A stretch of DNA of 8,709 nucleotides from CAZLLV01 sp964560325 (GTDB lineage Bacteria; Acidobacteriota; Thermoanaerobaculia; Multivoradales; DATKCC01), in assembly GCA_964560325.1 (NCBI GenBank), contig CAZLLV010000510.1, positions 1 through 8,709 of the forward strand, in the 5' to 3' direction. This document shows positions 1 through 6,400 of this stretch, in pieces; positions within the stretch are counted from its first letter, which is position 1; each line of letters opens with the position of its first letter. The position numbers were made by a program, and so were the translations under genes. Under the pieces are notes generated by a model. The model worked only from the letters and a program-made list of their open reading frames with translations, ran no database searches and was not told the origin of the DNA.

Positions 1-405
1 CTGCCGCTCCTGGCGGAGCGCCTGCGCCCGGTGCGCGATCCGAGCCGGCCGCCTCTCTTCCAGAGCACCTTCACCTTCCAGCGCTCGCCATCCGGCGCCG
101 AGTCGGGAATCGAGCGCTTCGCGGTCCCGAACCCGGACGCCGCACCGGTGCGCTGGGGCACGCTTCTGGCCGAGCCGGTGGCGATGCCGGAGCGCCGCGT
201 GCAGTTCGAGCTGGCGTTGACCGCGGCGGAGGTGGACGGAGGGATCGATCTGTCCCTGGAGTTCGTGGCGGCGCGCTTCGACCCCACCACCGCGGAGCGG
301 TTCCTCCGGCACCTGGAAGCTCTCCTGGTCGCCGGGCTCGACGATCCTCGGAAGCCGCTGGCGGCCCTGCCGCTGTTGAACGCCGGCGAGCTCCTCCAGG
401 TTGTC
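1..405 (+). other. Condensation domain C0, C-terminal part only
   Basis: Residues 1-135 are the last third of a condensation domain, which forms the peptide bond between the upstream chain and the A1 residue. The segment LRPVRDPSRPPLFQSTF (residues 9-25) matches the region just after the C6 motif. The stretch around RFDPTTAERFLRHLEALL (residues 93-110) is the end-of-domain C7 region. The catalytic HHxxxDG motif lies upstream of the window, so activity and subtype cannot be checked. The RDPSRPPLFQ wording is common in L-to-L condensation domains and in hybrid domains that accept polyketide or acyl chains, so the donor may be an aminoacyl, fatty acyl or polyketide group. The linker after it contains EANDT (residues 137-141), the usual C-to-A junction motif. 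Confidence 0.88.
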
Positions 406-3400
406 GTCGAGGCGAACGACACCCGGCGGTCGCCGGACGCCGCGGCGGTCGGGGCGAGTCTGCCGGCGCGGGTGGCGGAGCAGATCCGCCGGACTCCCGA
501 CGCCGTCGCTCTACGGGACGAGCGCCGGACCCTCTCCTACGCCGCTCTGGGGCGCCGCATCTCGGCGGTGGCCGGCGTCCTGCGCTCGGCGGGGGTCGGT
601 CCCGAGACGCGGGTCGGGGTCGCCCTGGAGCGGACGGTGGACCTGGTGGTTGGCCTGCTCGCCACGATGGCCGCCGGCGGCGCGTACGTTCCCCTCGATC
701 CGTCGGAGCCGGCCCGGCGGCGGCGGACCATCGCCGAGGACGCCGGGGTCGCGGCGCTCGTCACTTCGTCCGATCTGATGGAGGGACCGGGAGACGGTGC
801 GGACGAAGGCGCCGGGGAGATCGCCGCCGGTGTGCCCACCATCCGGATCGATCAGGTCGGCGCCGCCGCCGCGGCTCCCGGGGAGCCGTGGTTCGACGGG
901 CCGCCGGCGAGCCTCGCCTACGTGCTCTTCACCTCCGGCTCCACCGGGCGGCCGAAGGGTGCGATGAACTCCCACCGGGGAGTGCTCAATCGTCTCGACT
1001 GGATGCAGCGGACGTTCGCTCTGGGCCCCGAGGAGACCGTCCTCCAGAAGACTCCGTACAGCTTCGACGTGTCGGTCTGGGAGCTCTTCTGGCCTCTCAT
1101 GACCGGCGCCTGCCTGACGGTGGCCCGGCCCGAAGGGCACCGGGATCCCGCCTATCTCACCGCCACCCTCCTCCGGGAGCGCGTGAGCATCGTCCACTTC
1201 GTGCCGTCGATGCTCCAGGTCTGGTTGGAGGAGCCGGAGGTGCCGAGGTGCCAGGACCTGTGGGCGGTGGTGGCTAGCGGTGAGGCCCTGACCCCGGACA
1301 CCGTCTCCCGTTTCGCCGCCCGGGCGCCGGGGCGCCTCCACAACCTATACGGCCCCACCGAGGCGGCGGTGGACGTGACCGCCTTCGCCTGTCCCGAGGC
1401 CGCCGCCGGATGGCGGACGATCCCCATCGGCCGACCGGTGGACAACACCCGGATCCTGGTCCTCGACGGGCGGAGCGCTCCGGTCCCCCTGGGCTGGCCC
1501 GGTGAGCTCCACATCGGCGGCGTCCAGGTGGGGCGAGGCTACCTGGGCCGGCCCGGCCTCACCGCGGAGCGCTTCGTCCCCGACTCGACCGGCGCCGGCG
1601 CGCCGGGCGCTCGGCTCTATCGCACCGGCGACCTGGTGCGCCGGCTCGCCGACGGGAGCCTGGAGTACCTGGGACGGACCGACCATCAGGTCAAGATTCG
1701 CGGCGTCCGCATCGAGCTGGGAGAGATCGAGAGCGTCCTCGACCGCCATCCCGAGGTGCGGGAGGCCGTGGTGGCGACGGTGCCCGCCACCGAGGCCGCC
1801 GGCAACGCCCCCCGGATCGCCGCCTGGGTCGTGCCGGTGGAAGGCACCGAGCCGTCCCGGGAGGATCTTCGCACCTTCGTCCGGAAGCACCTGCCGGAGG
1901 CCATGGTGCCCACCGCCTGGAGCATCCTGGACGCGCTCCCCAAGACTCACAGCGGCAAGGTCGATCGGCGCTCGCTGCCGGCGCCGGAGGCCGGCGTGGT
2001 CGCCGCCGGGGCGGCCTTCGAAGCGCCCCGAACCCGCACCGAGGCGGTGCTGGCGGAGACCTGGATGCGCCTTCTGGGGGTCGAGCGGGTCGGCCGCCGG
2101 GACAACTTCTTCGCCCTTGGTGGTCATTCACTCCTGGCGACCCGGATGATCTCTCGTCTCCGGGAGGTGGTGGGGGTGGAGCTGCCCCTGAGGAAGGTCT
2201 TCGAGCACCCGACCCTCGACGACCTGGCGGCGGAGGTGGAGCGTTCGGTGCGCCAGGGGGATCCGACCGGGGGCGCCGATCCCGGCCCGGTGCTGCCGGC
2301 CATCGACCCGGTGGACCGCGGCCTGCGGCCTCCCCTCTCCTACGCCCAGCGGCGCCTCTGGGTACTGCAGCGCCTGGAGCCGGACAGCCCGGCCTACAAC
2401 GTGCCCGGTGCCCTCCGTCTCGAGGGACCGCTGGCGACGGACGCCCTGGCGCGCGCCCTGCGAGCCAGCACGGCCCGCCACGAGGCGCTTCGGACCCGCT
2501 TCCCCGATCACCAGGGGGTCCCGTATCAGGAGGTCGATCCCCGGCCGCTCCTCCACCTGCCACGGGTCGACCTCTCAGGCCTCCCCATGGAGATCGCCCG
2601 CGCCGAAGGGACCCGCCTGGCCGCCCGGGTGGCCAAGCGGCCGTTCCGCCTCGACGAAGGGCCGCTCGTGCGGGCCTTCCTGGTACGCAGAGGTGCCTGG
2701 GATCACTCCCTGGTGGTGGTGCTCCACCACGCCGTCGCCGACGGCTGGTCGCTGGGCGTCCTCATTCGGGAGGTCGTCGAGCGATACGCCTCCGAGGCCG
2801 GGCTCGCTCCACCGGCGCCGTCTCCACCCGACCCGGTCCAACCCATCGACCACGCCCTCTGGCAGCGCGAGCGCCTGGCGCCGTCGCTCTTCCCGGAGCA
2901 GCTCGACTACTGGCGCCGGCGGCTCACTCCGTTGCCGGAGCCGCTGGGCCTGCCGGCGGATCGGCCGGTGGCGGCCCACGCCGGCGAGGGGCGGAGCGGC
3001 CGGGTGCCCGTACGAATCGCAGGGGAGCTGACCGTCCGCCTGGAGGCTCTGGCCCGGGACCGGGGGACGACCCTGTTCACGGTCCTCCTGGCGGGCTTCA
3101 CCGTCCTCCTGCATCGCTACACCGGTCGGTCGGACTTGGCGGTGGGGACGCCGGTGGCGAACCGCCGGCGGCTGGAGCTGGAGTCCGCGGTCGGTTGCTT
3201 CGTCAACACACTGGTACTGCGGTCGGAGCTCCCGGCGGCGGATACCTGGAACGGGCTGATCGACTCTCTGGTCACCACTTGTGTCGACGCCTTCGGTCAC
3301 CAGGACCTGCCTTTCGACGTGCTCGTGGACGAGCTCGGCGTGGAGCGGGAGCTGGGGGTCTCGCCTCTGGTGAACGTGCTCTTCGTGCTCCAGAACACCG

Positions 3401-6400
3401 CGGTGATGCCGGCCCGGCTGCCGGGCCTGGAAGTCGGCCTCGAGACGCTGGACAGCGGCGCCACCAAGTTCGACCTGACCCTCGATCTGACAGCTGACCT
3501 CGGTGGCCTCGAAGGCGCCCTCTCCTTCCGCCGCGACCGCTTCGACGAAACCACCGCCCGGCGGATCGTCCGGCACCTGTGCCGCCTCCTCAACGCCGCC
3601 GTCGAGGACCCGAAGGCACCGGTGGTCGCGGCGGCGCTCCTCGACGGCGCCCAGCGGCAGCAGCTCCTCACCGAGTGGAACGACAGCGCCGTGAAGCGGC
3701 TGGACGCAGCCTCGTTGCCGGTACGGATCGCCGGGCGAGCCCGCGAGGCGCCCGATCGTGTGGCGGTGGTGCACGGGGCGGGGAGCGTCTCCTACGGCGC
3801 CCTCGAGCGCCGCGTGTCGGACCTGGCCGGGGCGCTCCGCCACCGCGGCGTCGGTCCCGAGACGGTGGTGGCGGTCCTCGACCGGGGTGAGGGAGATCGC
3901 ATCGCCCAGGTGGTGGCGGTCCTGGCGGTGCTGCGGGCCGGCGGCGCGTTTCTTCCCCTGGACCCGGAGAGCCCGGAGGACCGCCGCCGGGAGGCGCTGC
4001 AGGACGCCGGCGCCGCCCTCGTCCTCGACGGTGGAGAGCGGCGATGGCCCGGCGGGGACCGCCTCGGCGAGGCGCTCCCGGGCGACTCGCTCGAACGGAG
4101 CGCCTACGTCCTGTACACCTCCGGCTCCACCGGCCGCCCGAAGGGGGTGACGGTGCCGCACCGGGGGATCCTGGAGCGGGTCCTGGGGGGAGAGGCGATC
4201 GACCCCCTGCTGCCCACCGACCGGGTCGCCCAGCTCGCGCCCTTCGTCTTCGATTTCTCGATCTGGGAGACCCTGGCGCCCCTGCACGCCGGTGCGACGC
4301 TGGTGCTCGTCGATCCCGAGACTCGCCGCGATCCCGGGCAACTGCGTGAGCGGATCGTCGATCAGCGTCTCACCCACGTCCACTTCGTCCCCTCCCTGCT
4401 CCAGCTCTTCATCGAGACGGAAGAGGTGGGGAGGTGTACCAGCCTACGGCGGATCTACAGCGGCGGTGAGCCCCTGTCGGGGGCCCTCGCCCGCCGGGTG
4501 AGGGAGCGCCTGCCCGGTGCGGCTCTGATCAACCAGTACGGTCCCACCGAGGCCTCGGTCGACGTCAGCGCTCACCCCCTCGGACCGGTAACCGGCACGG
4601 GCTCGGTGCCCATCGGCCGGCCGTTGGCCAACTGCCGTCTGGTAGTGGTCGATCGGGCCGGCCACCTGGTGCCCGTCGGCGTGCCGGGGGAGCTGTGGAT
4701 CGCGGGGGACTCCCTGGCGCGGGGCTATCTGGGCCGGCCCGGCCGGACCGCGGAGGCCTTCGTTCCCGATCCCTTCGGCGGCCCGGGTGGGCGCTGCTAC
4801 CGAACCGGCGATCTGGTGCGCACGCTCTCCGGTGGCGAGATCGTCTTCGTGGGGCGGATCGATCGGCAGGTCAAGGTCCGGGGTGTCCGCGTGGAACTCG
4901 GGGAGGTCGAGGCCGCCCTCGCCCGGCATCCTTCGGTCGCGGAGGCCGCCGTGATGGTGGTGGGGGAGCGTCCGGCGGATCGCCGGCTGGTCGCCTACGT
5001 GGCGCCGATCCAGGGCGCCGAGGCGCGGGCGGCGGAGCTGCGGGCCTTTCTGGAAGAGACCCTCGACGCTGCGAAGATTCCGGCGTTCTTCGCCAGTATC
5101 CCGGCCCTTCCTCGCACGCCGTCGGGGAAGGTCGACCGGAAGGCCCTGGCGGCGACGGACCTGCCACGCCCGGCGACGGGGGAGCCGAAGCCTCCCCGGA
5201 CCGCCCGTGAGCGGGTCCTGGCCCGGGTCTGGGCCGAGCTGCTGGACGCTCCCACCGTCGGCGTCGACCAGAACTTCTTCGAGCTCGGCGGGGACTCGAT
5301 CTTGGCGATCCAGGTGGTCTCCCGGGCCCGGGAAGCTGGCCTGAGGATCACGCCGCGGCAGCTCTTCCGCCACCAGACCGTGGCGGAGCTGGCCCGGGTG
5401 GCCGAGGGGGCCTCCGGCGCGGTGGAGGGGGAGCGGCCGAGGCCGGAGGCCGGGCCGGTGGAGCTGGGGCCCATCCAGCGCGACCTGCTCAACGGCTCGC
5501 GAGCGGAGGTCCACCACTTCAACCAGGCGGTGCTCCTCGACGTGGTGCGCCCGATCCCTCACCGGGTGCTGCGAGCGGCCCTCGACCTCCTGGTGGAGCA
5601 CCACGCCGGTCTGCGTCTGCGCGTCGTCCGGGACGGCGGCGAGCCGAAGGGGTGGATCGATCCGCCGCCGCGTCGCGGCGACGGCGGGACGGATCCCGTC
5701 TGCTCGGCGGTGGACCTGTCGGCCCTCCCGGAGACCCGCCGGGCCGTGGCGACGACCGCCGCGGCGGCGCGGCTCCACCGCGCGTTCGACCTGGAGCGGG
5801 GACGCCTGTTCCGGGGGCTGGCGTTCCGGAGCGGGAGCCGGCGGCCGGACCGGCTCCTCCTGGTGGCTCATCACCTGGTGGTCGACGGCGTCTCCTGGAG
5901 GATTCTGGCGGAGGACCTGGAGCGGGTGTGCGATGCCCTGGAGGCTGGGCGGGAGCCCCGGTTGCCGGCGCCCACGACCTCGGCGGGACACTGGGCGGCC
6001 GCACTGGCGGACCAGGCCCGTTCCGGGGCGTTCGGCGACCAGGTGGAGCACTGGCTCGCGCTAGCCGAAACACCGTTTGACCCGGTGATTCCCCACCTGC
6101 GGGGGGCCGGTGGCGGCCCCTCAGTCGAGCGGCAGCTCCGCGTCGCGCTGCCGGCGGCCGAGACCGCGAGCCTCCTCCAGTCGCTGGCCGGCGCCGGCCG
6201 GGCCACTGTGGAGGAAGCGCTGCTGGCGGCGGTGGCGATGACCGCCCAAAGGCAGCTCGGCGTGGCCCACAGCCTGGTGGCGGTGGAGGCCCACGGCCGG
6301 GAGGAGCATCTGGTGCCGGGAGCCGACCTGTCCCGCACCGTCGGATGGTTGACCAGCCGATTCCCTCTCGTGCTCGACGCCGCCGCCGGGCTGGCGCGAG

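Noticed and set aside
511..2563. Several overlapping minus-strand frames opposite A1, T1 and C2
   Set aside because: None shows a domain, ribosome binding site or plausible composition. All are shadows of the NRPS frame.
931..4133. 17-base identity acctccggctccaccgg at 931-947 and 4117-4133
   Set aside because: It encodes the invariant TSGSTG ATP loop of A1 and A2, so protein conservation plus codon bias explains it without a recent duplication.
2575..4383. Long open frame on the minus strand (about 600 codons)
   Set aside because: It lies opposite C2 and A2, has no recognisable domain, and is rich in Arg, Gly, Pro, His and Gln, as expected from the complement of GC-rich coding DNA. The forward frame shows conserved NRPS motifs throughout.
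1546..4743. Shared string ctgggccggcccggcc after the GELxI motif in A1 and A2, with a GC-rich palindromic look
   Set aside because: It encodes the LGRPG segment next to core motif A6 in both domains and lies inside coding sequence, so it is not a terminator or operator.
4444..6051. Long open frame on the minus strand (about 535 codons)
   Set aside because: It lies opposite A2, T2 and E, has low-complexity composition and no motif. It is an artefact of strong G/C preference at third codon positions.
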